A DNA stretch of 64,000 bases. It comes from Pseudogracilibacillus sp037072025. GTDB taxonomy: Bacteria > Bacillota > Bacilli > Bacillales > Amphibacillaceae. A model generated the notes under the pieces. That model saw only the letters and a list, made by a program, of their open reading frames with translations. It was not told the origin of the DNA and searched no databases. The stretch is taken from NCBI RefSeq assembly GCF_037072025.1, contig NZ_JAXHDD010000005.1, positions 62,001-126,000 on the forward strand, written 5' to 3'. Shown in pieces: positions 1-7,575 of this stretch. How positions within the stretch are numbered: the first letter of the stretch is position 1; each line of letters begins with the position of its first letter. The position numbers and the translations under genes were made by a program.

Positions 1-1
1 T

Positions 2-166
2 AGTAATAAAGCTAAAAATAAAGAGTTAAGAGATTTTTTACAGATAGACTCACCTCATATTGTTAAAAGACTTATGCAACGATTAGGATTTGATTATTTT
101 GGAAACACAAATGGGAGAAAGTATATACTTAATAATGAAGTGATACCTAATAAATTAATACATTAA
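2..166 (+). CDS. C-terminal fragment of an unidentified protein (partial, runs off the left edge)
   Basis: An open frame enters from the left edge and ends at TAA 164-166, giving 54 residues that include LRDFLQIDSPHIVKRLMQRL and a GNTNGRKY segment. The basic, helical character with a serine/isoleucine-rich turn could be the winged-helix end of a DNA-binding or phage/plasmid protein, but no family is recognisable. It is followed directly by the 120-bp tandem repeat. Only the stop codon and the continuous frame support it. Confidence 0.45.
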   Translation, partial: SNKAKNKELRDFLQIDSPHIVKRLMQRLGFDYFGNTNGRKYILNNEVIPNKLIH

Positions 167-172
167 AAGGTG

Positions 173-610
173 ATCGCTGAATTTTTTTCTTATTCGCTGA
201 AACATCGTGAGAATCGCTGAATTGACTGTCATTAGCGCTGGATTTTTTATTGAACCGCCGAATTTAGGGCTCCATCCGCTGAATCGAGTTGTTGCGCTGA
301 ATTTTTTCCTTATTCGCTGAAACATCGTGAGAATCGCTGAATTGACTGTCATTAGCGCTGAATTTTTTATTGAACCGCCGAATTTAGGGCTCCATCCGCT
401 GAATCGAGTTGTCGCGCTGAATTTTTTTCTTATTCGCTGAAACATCGTGAGAATCGCTGAATTGACTGTCATTAGCGCTGGATTTTTTATTGAACCGCCG
501 AATTTAGGGCTCCATCCGCTGAATCGAGTTGTCGCGCTGAATTTTCTAGTTATTCACTAAAATTAAATGTGAAGCCAATGAATTATTACGAATAATCGCT
601 GAATATCTCC
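173..610. repeat. 120-bp tandem repeat, three near-perfect copies plus a decayed fourth
   Basis: The blocks starting near 181, 301 and 421 are almost identical over 120 bp, and a degenerate partial copy follows from about 541 to 610. Differences are single bases (for example GCGCTGGA versus GCGCTGAA). Inside each unit the heptamer CGCTGAA or a variant recurs every 15-25 bp, so the repeat is nested. Open frames through it have no ribosome-binding site and exist only because 120 is a multiple of three. It separates the left-edge gene from the spx/arsC-like gene. Confidence 0.9.
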
Positions 611-634
611 AAAACCACTGAACTAATCACAATA

Positions 635-664
635 TTGTTTTTAAGTGGAATACTTTGGTATAAT
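635..664 (+). promoter_or_regulatory. Candidate sigma-A promoter with extended -10
   Basis: TATAAT at 659-664 is preceded by TG one base upstream (TGGTATAAT, an extended -10). A weak -35 TTGTTT lies at 635-640 with an 18-bp spacer. It lies 34 bp before the ATG at 698 and would drive the ArsC-like gene and gcvH. Confidence 0.5.
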
Positions 665-697
665 CGTCGTAAATGCTAAACGTGATGGAGGTAGATC

Positions 698-1057
698 ATG
701 ACACTTACAATGTATTGGTATCCGAATTGTGGATCTTGTAAAAAGGCGAAAAAATGGTTAGACGACCATGATCGTACATATAATTTAATACATATAGTAG
801 AGAACCCACCGAATGAGCAAGAACTACTTGATTTGATTGAAAAAAGTGAGCTCCCTGCACGGCGATTTTTCAATACGAGTGGGAAAGTATATCGAGAACA
901 AAAAATGAAGGATAAAATTAAAGATGCGACTATCGAAGAGATGGTAGGCTATCTCGCATCGAATGGGTTGTTGATTAAACGTCCGATTGTAACAGATGGA
1001 AAAAAGGTAACAGTTGGTTTTAAAGAAGAAGATTTTCAAGCCAATTGGTCAATATAA
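698..1057 (+). CDS. yusI: ArsC/Spx-family thioredoxin-fold protein (YusI-like)
   Basis: A 119-residue protein of the ArsC/Spx family, thioredoxin-fold proteins that act as thiol-dependent reductases or RNA-polymerase-binding regulators. The N-terminus carries the redox motif CGSC (Cys11-Cys14) right after the first strand, and RRFFNTSG around residue 56 matches the family's substrate-side loop. Length is normal. The ATG is preceded by TGGAGG. The next gene, gcvH, starts 19 bp downstream, the same order as yusI-gcvH in B. subtilis, so the two are probably co-transcribed. The exact role is not established; a true arsenate reductase usually sits in an ars operon, which is absent here. Confidence 0.85.
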   Translation: MTLTMYWYPNCGSCKKAKKWLDDHDRTYNLIHIVENPPNEQELLDLIEKSELPARRFFNTSGKVYREQKMKDKIKDATIEEMVGYLASNGLLIKRPIVTDGKKVTVGFKEEDFQANWSI

Positions 1058-1076
1058 TAATTAGGAGGTATTAGAG

Positions 1077-1457
1077 ATGAGTTTACCGACAGATTTACTT
1101 TATTCGAAGGAGCATGAATGGGTAAGAAGAGAAGGAAGCGATGTTAGAATTGGAATTACTGATTTTGCTCAAGATGAATTAGGTGATATCGTTTTTGTTG
1201 AACTTCCAGAGGTAGGCGATACAATTGAAGTGAATGAGCCGTTTGGAAGTGTTGAGTCTGTAAAAACAGTTTCAGAATTGTATGCGCCAATAAGCGGGAC
1301 AGTTGTAGAAGTTAATGAGGGTTTGGAAGATAATCCAGAGTATGTTAATGAATCTCCTTATGAACAAGCCTGGATGATCGTTGTTGAACCGTCCGCTGAT
1401 GAAGAACTAGATGATCTGCTTTCCTCTGAAGAATATAATGCTTATATTTCTAAATAG
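1077..1457 (+). CDS. gcvH: Glycine cleavage system H protein
   Basis: A 126-residue lipoyl carrier protein. In the glycine cleavage system it shuttles the aminomethyl group between the P, T and L proteins; in Bacillus it is also the entry point for protein lipoylation, from which LipL moves the modification to other E2 subunits. The lipoyl-accepting Lys63 sits in ESVKTVSELY, and the hammerhead fold is marked by HEWV near the start and GDIVFVELPEVG in the middle. Start ATG follows TAGGAGGT by 7 bp. The gcvPA/gcvPB/gcvT genes are not nearby, as is usual in Bacillus. A hairpin terminator follows. Confidence 0.97.
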   Translation: MSLPTDLLYSKEHEWVRREGSDVRIGITDFAQDELGDIVFVELPEVGDTIEVNEPFGSVESVKTVSELYAPISGTVVEVNEGLEDNPEYVNESPYEQAWMIVVEPSADEELDDLLSSEEYNAYISK

Positions 1458-1470
1458 GAATAATATTACT

Positions 1471-1503
1471 TGCACCCTACCTTAAGGGTGCATGTAGTTT
1501 TTT
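1471..1503 (+). terminator. Rho-independent terminator after gcvH
   Basis: TGCACCCT (1471-1478) pairs with AGGGTGCA (1485-1492) and a T-rich run follows at 1497-1503. Confidence 0.85.
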
Positions 1504-1553
1504 AGAGACTTCTAGCTTTCAACGATGGCTACCTTGAAATTGGGGGAAAAGCA

Positions 1554-1913
1554 TTGGGTATTTTAAATGATAAGAAAGTTATTATCGTAGAAGGTTTATC
1601 CGATAAGATGCATGTTCAAAAAATAATCAAAGAGGAAATCGATATCGTTTGTACACACGGAACATTTGGCGTGGAAAAGTTTGATGAAATGTTAGATGAA
1701 TTTGATCTAGATAATCGTGATGTATATATTTTTGTTGATGCAGATGAACCTGGAATAAGGTTAAGGAAGCAATTAACTGCTGAATTGCCCAATTCCATTC
1801 AAATGTATATTCCGGATGATTATCAACAAGTTGAACTAACTCCTCTGGATATTATTGCTCATGAATTAGTAAAACATAACTTTAAAATAGATCCATTGTA
1901 TTTGATGTTATAA
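1554..1913 (+). CDS. yusF: Small toprim-domain protein (YusF-like)
   Basis: A 119-residue single-domain toprim protein. The fold is shown by the glutamate in KVIIVEGLSDK near residue 14 and the acidic pair in IFVDADEPG around residue 63, which bind Mg2+ in primases, topoisomerases, OLD nucleases and the RNase M5/RecR group. Length and context match B. subtilis YusF, whose biochemical role is not settled. The start is TTG at 1554 behind a G-rich but imperfect ribosome site (GGGGGAAAA). The thioredoxin-like gene follows within 8 bp and is probably in the same transcript. Confidence 0.8.
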   Translation: MGILNDKKVIIVEGLSDKMHVQKIIKEEIDIVCTHGTFGVEKFDEMLDEFDLDNRDVYIFVDADEPGIRLRKQLTAELPNSIQMYIPDDYQQVELTPLDIIAHELVKHNFKIDPLYLML

Positions 1914-1921
1914 GGAAATTG

Positions 1922-2248
1922 GTGATTCTTTTGCAAGAAATAACCGCAGAACAATTAGAACAAAAAAGTGACTATTTATTATACATTCATACCCCTTTTT
2001 GTGGAACTTGTCATGTAGCGCGTTCATTTTTAGAAAAAATCGAAAAAACACATCAGCAAGATATTTTTTATGAGATGAACGCATCACTGTACCCGGAATT
2101 TATGCAGAAATATAAGGTGGAAAGTGTACCTTGTTTGTTCGTTATGAAAGACGATCAAGTTAAAGAAAAAGTGTATACATTCTTTTCCGTTGCAAATATA
2201 TATCATTATGTATGGACGTATGTACCCGAGCTCTTTCGACAAAATTAA
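1922..2248 (+). CDS. yusE: Thioredoxin-like protein (YusE-like)
   Basis: About 108 residues with a thioredoxin fold. The redox motif CGTC lies in HTPFCGTCHVAR near residue 28, and a cis-proline region (VESVPCLFV) sits near residue 68. It is probably a cytoplasmic thiol reductant or thioredoxin paralogue. The upstream stop overlaps the ribosome site AAGGA (1913-1917); GTG at 1922 gives the best spacing, while the in-frame TTG at 1919 would be too close. Its position between the toprim gene and the met importer matches yusE in B. subtilis. Confidence 0.8.
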   Translation: MILLQEITAEQLEQKSDYLLYIHTPFCGTCHVARSFLEKIEKTHQQDIFYEMNASLYPEFMQKYKVESVPCLFVMKDDQVKEKVYTFFSVANIYHYVWTYVPELFRQN

Positions 2249-2257
2249 ACGTATTAC

Positions 2258-2287
2258 TTGACATAAAAACAGATATAATGCTATATT
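2258..2287 (+). promoter_or_regulatory. Candidate sigma-A promoter of metNIQ
   Basis: Perfect -35 TTGACA at 2258-2263 and TATATT at 2282-2287 with an 18-bp spacer. A TATAAT at 2274 is too close to this -35 (10 bp). The start of transcription would lie about 30 bp before the riboswitch. Confidence 0.6.
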
Positions 2288-2322
2288 GTTTATTGTTATC
2301 AATAAAAAGGAATACATCTTAA

Positions 2323-2437
2323 CTCTTATGAAGAGCGATGGAGGGACTGGCCCTATGAATTCGCGGCAACCTTCAATTTTACTTCCAAAATTGAAAGGTG
2401 CTAAATCCTGCAAAGCAGATGCTTTGATAGATGAGAG
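2323..2437 (+). promoter_or_regulatory. SAM-I (S-box) riboswitch
   Basis: The P1 stem is CTCTTAT (2323) paired with ATGAGAG (ending 2437). The conserved S-box core is present: AGAGCGATGGAGGGACTGGC, then GCGGCAACC, then AAGGTGCTAAATCC. It sits in the leader of metNIQ and is followed by a terminator hairpin, so high SAM should stop transcription. Confidence 0.95.
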
Positions 2438-2456
2438 AATGTGAAGATAGATTGTT

Positions 2457-2490
2457 AAGTCTTTCTGTTCTCTTACAGGAAGACTTTTTT
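2457..2490 (+). terminator. Riboswitch-controlled terminator
   Basis: AAGTCTTTCTGT (2457-2468) pairs with ACAGGAAGACTT (2475-2486), 12 bp with one G-U pair, followed by T6. It lies 20 bp after the S-box and is the likely expression platform. Confidence 0.92.
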
Positions 2491-2592
2491 AATTGTATCT
2501 GAATGAGTAAACAGGGTGGCATTAGAGTATGTACCTAATGTTATGCGAATTTCATAGTTTCCCAAACCAACGATGTAAAAGGAGGGCAAATC

Positions 2593-3624
2593 ATGATATC
2601 GATACAAAATTTAAAGAAAGTTTTTACACTAGATAAAAGCCCGATTACAGCAGTAGATTCCCTATCATTAGAAATAAAGGAAGGAGAAATCTTCGGGGTA
2701 ATAGGGTACAGTGGTGCGGGGAAAAGTACATTAGTACGGCTACTAAATCGTTTGGAAGAGCCTTCGGATGGATCCATTATTATTGATGGAAAAGAAATGA
2801 CTAAACTAAAAGGCAAAAAGTTAAGACAAGCCAGGCAAGAAATCGGGATGATTTTTCAACATTTTAATCTTTTATGGTCTCGAACGACGGAGGAAAATAT
2901 TGCTTTTCCACTAGAAATAGCAGGTGTTCCAAAAACAGAACAGAAAAAGAAAGTTCAAGAGCTGATCGATTTGGTTGGGCTAACTGGAAGAGAAAAAGCC
3001 TATCCTTCCCAACTAAGCGGAGGGCAAAAACAGCGTGTAGGGATCGCACGTGCACTTGCAAATGATCCGAAACTGCTTCTTTGCGATGAAGCTACATCGG
3101 CACTAGATCCAGAAACTACTAATTCAATTCTAGATTTGCTAGTGGATATTAACCAAAAACTTGGCCTTACGATTATTTTAATAACACATGAAATGCATGT
3201 GATTCGCAAAATATGTGATCGGGTTGCTGTTATGGAGAAAGGGAAGATCGTAGAAACTGGTAATGTTCTAGATGTGTTCTCTAACCCAGAACAACCTATT
3301 ACGAAAAAATTTGTGGAACAAGTGATGGCAAATCCAGACGTAGAAGAAAGTGTTGCGGACATTCTCAATAATGTAAAGAAACATGGAAAAGTATTACGCC
3401 TCCATTTTTTAGGAGCATTTGCAAATGAAGCTTTAATTAGTGAAGTATCGAAAAAGTTTTCCGTTGATACGAATATTATCCAAGGAAAAATTACGCAGAC
3501 ACAAAATGGTGTGTTAGGTACCTTAATTGTTCAAATGGTAGGAAACAAAGCTGAAATTGAAAAAGCGATTAACTTTATTAAAGAAGCCTCAGTTGAAGTG
3601 GAGCTGATTCGAGATGACACTTAA
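2593..3624 (+). CDS. metN: Methionine ABC importer ATP-binding protein
   Basis: A 343-residue ATPase of the methionine uptake ABC transporter. Walker A GYSGAGKST is at residues 38-46, the ABC signature LSGGQKQR near 141, Walker B LLLCDEATSALD near 161, and a C-terminal NIL regulatory domain at about 265-340, which in MetN binds methionine and inhibits transport. ATG follows AGGAGGGC. The permease gene overlaps its last 11 bases, and the three genes form metNIQ under the S-box riboswitch. The NIL domain together with the riboswitch makes methionine rather than another amino acid the likely substrate. Confidence 0.97.
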   Translation: MISIQNLKKVFTLDKSPITAVDSLSLEIKEGEIFGVIGYSGAGKSTLVRLLNRLEEPSDGSIIIDGKEMTKLKGKKLRQARQEIGMIFQHFNLLWSRTTEENIAFPLEIAGVPKTEQKKKVQELIDLVGLTGREKAYPSQLSGGQKQRVGIARALANDPKLLLCDEATSALDPETTNSILDLLVDINQKLGLTIILITHEMHVIRKICDRVAVMEKGKIVETGNVLDVFSNPEQPITKKFVEQVMANPDVEESVADILNNVKKHGKVLRLHFLGAFANEALISEVSKKFSVDTNIIQGKITQTQNGVLGTLIVQMVGNKAEIEKAINFIKEASVEVELIRDDT

Positions 3625-4279
3625 TTTTGCTAATATTGATTGGGATAAACTAATGACGGCGACGTATGAAACGTTTTATATGACATTAATCTCATTAACT
3701 GGAACTTTTATTATAGGTGTGTTACTCGGATTACTATTATACTTAACTGCCAAAGATGGACTTTGGGAAAATAAGGTGATTAACTTTATTACAGCAACAA
3801 TAGTAAATGTGTTTCGTGCAATTCCATTTATTATCTTAATACTTCTACTCTTTCCATTTACGTATTTTTTAATTGGGACGATTAGAGGACCGAATGCAGC
3901 CTTACCAGCTTTAATTATTGGTGCCGCTCCATTCTATGGTAGGTTAGTAGAAATTGCTTTAAAGGAAATAGATAAAGGAGTTATTGAGGCGGCGCAATCA
4001 ATGGGAGCAAGTACACGATCTATTATTTTTAAAGTTCTTCTTCCTGAATCGATGCCTGCTTTAATCTCAGGAATAACTGTTACCGCAATCGCGCTTATTG
4101 GTTATACGGCAATGGCAGGTGCAATTGGTGCGGGTGGCCTTGGAAGTTACGCATATTATGCTGGATTCCAGCGTAGAGCCTTTGATATTGTATTTATTTG
4201 TTCAGTAATAATCGTATTCATCGTCTTCATTTTCCAATTTATTGGAGACTTTACTTCAAAAAAATTAGACAAAAGATAA
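3614..4279 (+). CDS. metI: Methionine ABC importer permease
   Basis: A 221-residue membrane protein of the MetI family (MetP in B. subtilis), with about five hydrophobic segments. The EAA loop that contacts MetN is visible as VIEAAQSMGASTRSIIFKV in the second half. Translation is coupled to metN by the 11-bp overlap. The substrate-binding lipoprotein follows 16 bp downstream. Length is typical. Confidence 0.96.
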   Translation: MTLNFANIDWDKLMTATYETFYMTLISLTGTFIIGVLLGLLLYLTAKDGLWENKVINFITATIVNVFRAIPFIILILLLFPFTYFLIGTIRGPNAALPALIIGAAPFYGRLVEIALKEIDKGVIEAAQSMGASTRSIIFKVLLPESMPALISGITVTAIALIGYTAMAGAIGAGGLGSYAYYAGFQRRAFDIVFICSVIIVFIVFIFQFIGDFTSKKLDKR

Positions 4280-4295
4280 AGGAGATTTTTATAAA

Positions 4296-5147
4296 ATGAA
4301 AAGACTACTTACATTATTTTCCGTTCTACTTATTTTAGTATTAGCAGCTTGCGGAGGCGGAAATACAGACAATACGAATGAAGAAACAAGTGACGATACA
4401 GAAACAGAACAAGAAGAAGTAACAATTAAAGTTGGAGCATCAAGTGTTCCACATGCGGAAATTTTAGAAGAAGCTGCTCCAATTTTGGCTGAAAAAGGGA
4501 TTACACTTGAAATAGAACCTTATGAAGATTATGTTTTACCGAACGATGATTTAGCAAGCGGTGAATTAGATGCTAACTACTTCCAGCATATACCTTATTT
4601 AGAGCAAACAGTTGCTGATACAGGTTATGAATTAACTCATATTGGCAACATCCACATTGAACCAATTGGAATTTATTCAAAATCAATTACAGATATGGAA
4701 GACATTCCTGAAGGGACAGAAGTTATTTTGAGTAATTCGGTTTCTGATCATGGTCGTATTTTAGGTTTATTTCAAAAAGCTGGTTTAATCGAGTTAGCAG
4801 ATGGGGTTGAGGCAGCTAATGCAACGATTGATGATATTGTTGAAAATCCAAAAAAACTGACATTCACACCAGATTATGAGCCTGCATTTTTACCTGAAAT
4901 ATATGAAACTGAAGAAGATGCACTTGTCGTAATTAACACAAACTATGCAATTGGTGCTGGGCTCGATCCGCAGAATGACTCCATATTTATAGAAGAAGAT
5001 GATTCTCCTTACGTTAACGTAATTGCTGTTAAAACGGAGGATGAAAATAATGAAGCGTTAAATACATTAGTTGAAGTACTTCACTCCGAAGAAATTCAAA
5101 ACTTTATACTTGAAAATTATGACGGTGCGGTTGTACCTGTAAACTAA
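4296..5147 (+). CDS. metQ: Methionine-binding lipoprotein
   Basis: A 283-residue NlpA/MetQ-family substrate-binding lipoprotein. A lipoprotein signal ends in the lipobox LAAC (Cys19), followed by a Gly/Asn/Asp/Glu-rich linker to about residue 42. The family signature ANYFQHIPYLE lies near residue 95. It delivers methionine to MetNI at the outer face of the membrane. The ribosome site is AAGGAG. A good terminator closes the operon. Confidence 0.96.
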   Translation: MKRLLTLFSVLLILVLAACGGGNTDNTNEETSDDTETEQEEVTIKVGASSVPHAEILEEAAPILAEKGITLEIEPYEDYVLPNDDLASGELDANYFQHIPYLEQTVADTGYELTHIGNIHIEPIGIYSKSITDMEDIPEGTEVILSNSVSDHGRILGLFQKAGLIELADGVEAANATIDDIVENPKKLTFTPDYEPAFLPEIYETEEDALVVINTNYAIGAGLDPQNDSIFIEEDDSPYVNVIAVKTEDENNEALNTLVEVLHSEEIQNFILENYDGAVVPVN

Positions 5148-5158
5148 GATGATAAAGA

Positions 5159-5191
5159 TGCTGATTCCTTTTAAATAGGATCAGCATTTTT
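5159..5191 (+). terminator. Terminator of metNIQ
   Basis: TGCTGATTCC (5159-5168) pairs with GGATCAGCA (5178-5186) and runs into T5. Confidence 0.9.
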
Positions 5192-5269
5192 GTTAACCAA
5201 AATTATTTTACAAATTATCACTTTTGGTTTATTGTTAAATTAGAACAATTATTAATAGGGAGGCTTTAA

Positions 5270-5338
5270 ATGAGAATTTATTTGGAAATAACAAACAAAT
5301 CTTTTATAAAGGTATTTATTAAAAAACTATATAAATAG
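5270..5338 (+). CDS. Possible 22-residue leader peptide before sufC
   Basis: ATG at 5270 follows a strong ribosome site (AGGGAGGC, 6 bp upstream) and encodes MRIYLEITNKSFIKVFIKKLYK before TAG. The peptide is basic and amphipathic. It lies between the metNIQ terminator and the suf operon, 120 bp before sufC. No family is known to me; the only support is the ribosome site, so it may be fortuitous. Confidence 0.3.
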   Translation: MRIYLEITNKSFIKVFIKKLYK

Positions 5339-5359
5339 ACACCTAATTATCCATTATAT

Positions 5360-5388
5360 TTGATAAATTGCATTCAATCAGATAAGAT
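5360..5388 (+). promoter_or_regulatory. Candidate sigma-A promoter of the suf operon
   Basis: TTGATA (5360-5365), a 17-bp spacer and TAAGAT (5383-5388), 70 bp before the sufC start. No convincing CAAC-N6-GTTG SufR operator is visible beside it. Confidence 0.4.
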
Positions 5389-5458
5389 TGTACTGAGAAT
5401 AAATTGATAATTGGTTAGTAACCAAATAAAATACACTACAGTATGTGGAGGTATCAAT

Positions 5459-6247
5459 ATGGCAGAGTTTACATTAGAAATAAAGGATCTTCATGTTTCT
5501 ATTGAAGGTAATGAAATATTAAAGGGGATTACCCTTACAATAAAAAGTGGTGAATTTCATGCAATAATGGGACCGAATGGAACAGGGAAGTCCACGCTTG
5601 CAGCAGCAATTATGGGCCACCCGAAATTTGAAGTTACGAAAGGGTCCATTACTTTAAATGGGGAAGACGTATTAGAAATGGAAGTGGATGAAAGAGCACG
5701 TGCAGGGCTTTTCTTGGGCATGCAATACCCAAGCGAGATTAGCGGAGTTACAACATCTGACTTTTTACGTTCTTCTATTAACGCACGTCGTGAAGAAGGC
5801 AATGAAATTTCTTTAATGAAATTTATTAAAGAAATGGATCAAGCATTAGACGATTTAGAAATTGACCAAAACTTGGCTCAACGATATTTAAATGAAGGTT
5901 TCTCAGGTGGAGAGAAAAAGCGAAACGAGATTCTGCAATTAATGATGTTAAAACCAGGAATTGCCATTCTTGATGAGATTGACTCAGGACTCGATATCGA
6001 TGCATTAAAGATCGTTTCAGATGCAGTGAATAAAGTACGTGAAGAAACTGGCTTAGGTTGCTTAATTATTACCCACTACCAACGCTTATTAAACTATATT
6101 AAACCTGACTTCGTTCATGTCGTTATGCAAGGTCGTATTGTAAAATCAGGTGGTGCTGAACTTGCAGAACGTTTAGAACAAGAAGGATACGAATGGGTTA
6201 AAGAAGAACTCGGCATTGAAGATGAAACGGTCGGTCAAAAAGCTTAA
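5459..6247 (+). CDS. sufC: Fe-S cluster assembly ATPase SufC
   Basis: A 262-residue ABC-type ATPase that forms the SufBC2D scaffold on which Fe-S clusters are built in the cytoplasm. Walker A GPNGTGKST lies near residue 37, the family-specific signature FSGGEKKRNE near 147, and Walker B AILDEIDSGLD near 171. ATG at 5459 is chosen because TGGAGG lies 7 bp upstream and MAEFTLEIKDLHV is the usual N-terminus; the frame is open further upstream without a ribosome site. It is the first gene of sufCDSUB. Confidence 0.97.
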   Translation: MAEFTLEIKDLHVSIEGNEILKGITLTIKSGEFHAIMGPNGTGKSTLAAAIMGHPKFEVTKGSITLNGEDVLEMEVDERARAGLFLGMQYPSEISGVTTSDFLRSSINARREEGNEISLMKFIKEMDQALDDLEIDQNLAQRYLNEGFSGGEKKRNEILQLMMLKPGIAILDEIDSGLDIDALKIVSDAVNKVREETGLGCLIITHYQRLLNYIKPDFVHVVMQGRIVKSGGAELAERLEQEGYEWVKEELGIEDETVGQKA

Positions 6248-6267
6248 GGTAGGAGGGAGATAGTTCG

Positions 6268-7575
6268 ATGACCACACTTACTACGTTACCATTTGATAAT
6301 AAATATGTTGAACAATTTTCAAAAGAAAATGATGAACCAAAATGGATGACAACTCTACGTTTGGAAGGGTTAGATTTAGCTCAAACACTCGACCTTCCTA
6401 AACCAGATAAAACAAATATTACAAGATGGAATTTCACGCAATTTAAACACGGAGCAGAAGGAGAAAAAATTTCCGATTTAAAAAATGTTCCAGAACAATT
6501 AAAAGATTTTATTGATGAAAAAAATACACCAAAAAATATCGTTATTTTACGTAACCAGTCAGTTGCCTATGCAGCATTAGACGAAGAATTAAAAGATAAA
6601 GGTGTAATTTTTACAGATATTTTTACAGCGCTTAAAGAACATGAAGAACTTGTACAAAAGTATTACATGAAAGATGCAGTAGCAGTTGATGAACATAAGT
6701 TAACAGCTTTACATGCAGCTTTAATGAATGGTGGGATATTTGTATATGTTCCGAAAAACATTGAAATAAAAGAGCCAATACAAACAATATTTTGGCAGGA
6801 AGATCGTGAAGCCGCTCTATTTAATCATGTCATTGTAGTGGTTGAAGAAAATAGTGAAGTAACTTATGTAGAAAATTACATTTCTGATAATGAGTCAGAA
6901 GAAACAGTATCAAACATAATCACAGAAGTATTTGCCTATGATAATGCAAAAGTTTCTTTTGGCGCAGTAGATCATTTTGCTGCAGGTACTACTTCATATA
7001 TTAACCGACGTGGCGTGGCATATCGAGATGCAACAATTGATTGGGCACTTGGCCAGATGAACGAAGGGTATACAGTATCTGAAAATGTTACTAATTTAAT
7101 TGGTAATAGTTCGTCGGTAAATGCTCGAACAGTAACAGTTGGTCGCGGGAAACAAACACAAAACTTTACAGCAAAAACAGTGCATATTGGTTTAGATACA
7201 GATGGACAAATTTCACAACGCGGAGTGCTTAGCGGTCGTACAACGGCTATCTTTAACGCAATTGGTGAAATTGACAATGGAGCTACTCGTGCGAATGCAG
7301 AGCAAGAATCACGTGTACTCATGTTAAGCGGAGATGCACGAGGAGATGCTAACCCTATTCTTTTAATTGATGAAGATGATGTAACAGCAGGACACGCAGC
7401 ATCTGTTGGCCGTGTTGATGATATGCAACTTTACTATTTGCAAAGTCGTGGAATTACAAAAAAAGATGCAGAAAGACTAATTATTCACGGGTTTTTGGCA
7501 CCAGTTGTTAATGAATTGCCGATTGAAACAATTAAAAATCAATTAACACAATTAATTGAAGGGAAATTAAGCTAA
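6268..7575 (+). CDS. sufD: Fe-S cluster assembly protein SufD
   Basis: A 435-residue SufB/SufD-family protein, partner of SufB and SufC in the scaffold complex. The C-terminal beta-helix is recognisable from VTVGRGKQTQNFTAKTVHIG and the end-segment DDMQLYYLQSRGITKKDAERL, shared with SufB. The ribosome site is AGGAGGGAG. Its TAA overlaps the ATG of sufS by one base, implying translational coupling. Confidence 0.96.
   Translation: MTTLTTLPFDNKYVEQFSKENDEPKWMTTLRLEGLDLAQTLDLPKPDKTNITRWNFTQFKHGAEGEKISDLKNVPEQLKDFIDEKNTPKNIVILRNQSVAYAALDEELKDKGVIFTDIFTALKEHEELVQKYYMKDAVAVDEHKLTALHAALMNGGIFVYVPKNIEIKEPIQTIFWQEDREAALFNHVIVVVEENSEVTYVENYISDNESEETVSNIITEVFAYDNAKVSFGAVDHFAAGTTSYINRRGVAYRDATIDWALGQMNEGYTVSENVTNLIGNSSSVNARTVTVGRGKQTQNFTAKTVHIGLDTDGQISQRGVLSGRTTAIFNAIGEIDNGATRANAEQESRVLMLSGDARGDANPILLIDEDDVTAGHAASVGRVDDMQLYYLQSRGITKKDAERLIIHGFLAPVVNELPIETIKNQLTQLIEGKLS

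Noticed and set aside
155..472. Open frame of about 105 codons on the minus strand through the 120-bp repeat
   Set aside because: It exists because the repeat length is a multiple of three; there is no ribosome site and no recognisable domain.
2264..2279. TATAAT at 2274 as the -10 of metNIQ
   Set aside because: It is only 10 bp from TTGACA; TATATT at 2282 gives an acceptable 18-bp spacer.
5340..5458. SufR operator CAAC-N6-GTTG at the suf promoter
   Set aside because: I looked for it and found only imperfect inverted repeats, so no operator is called.
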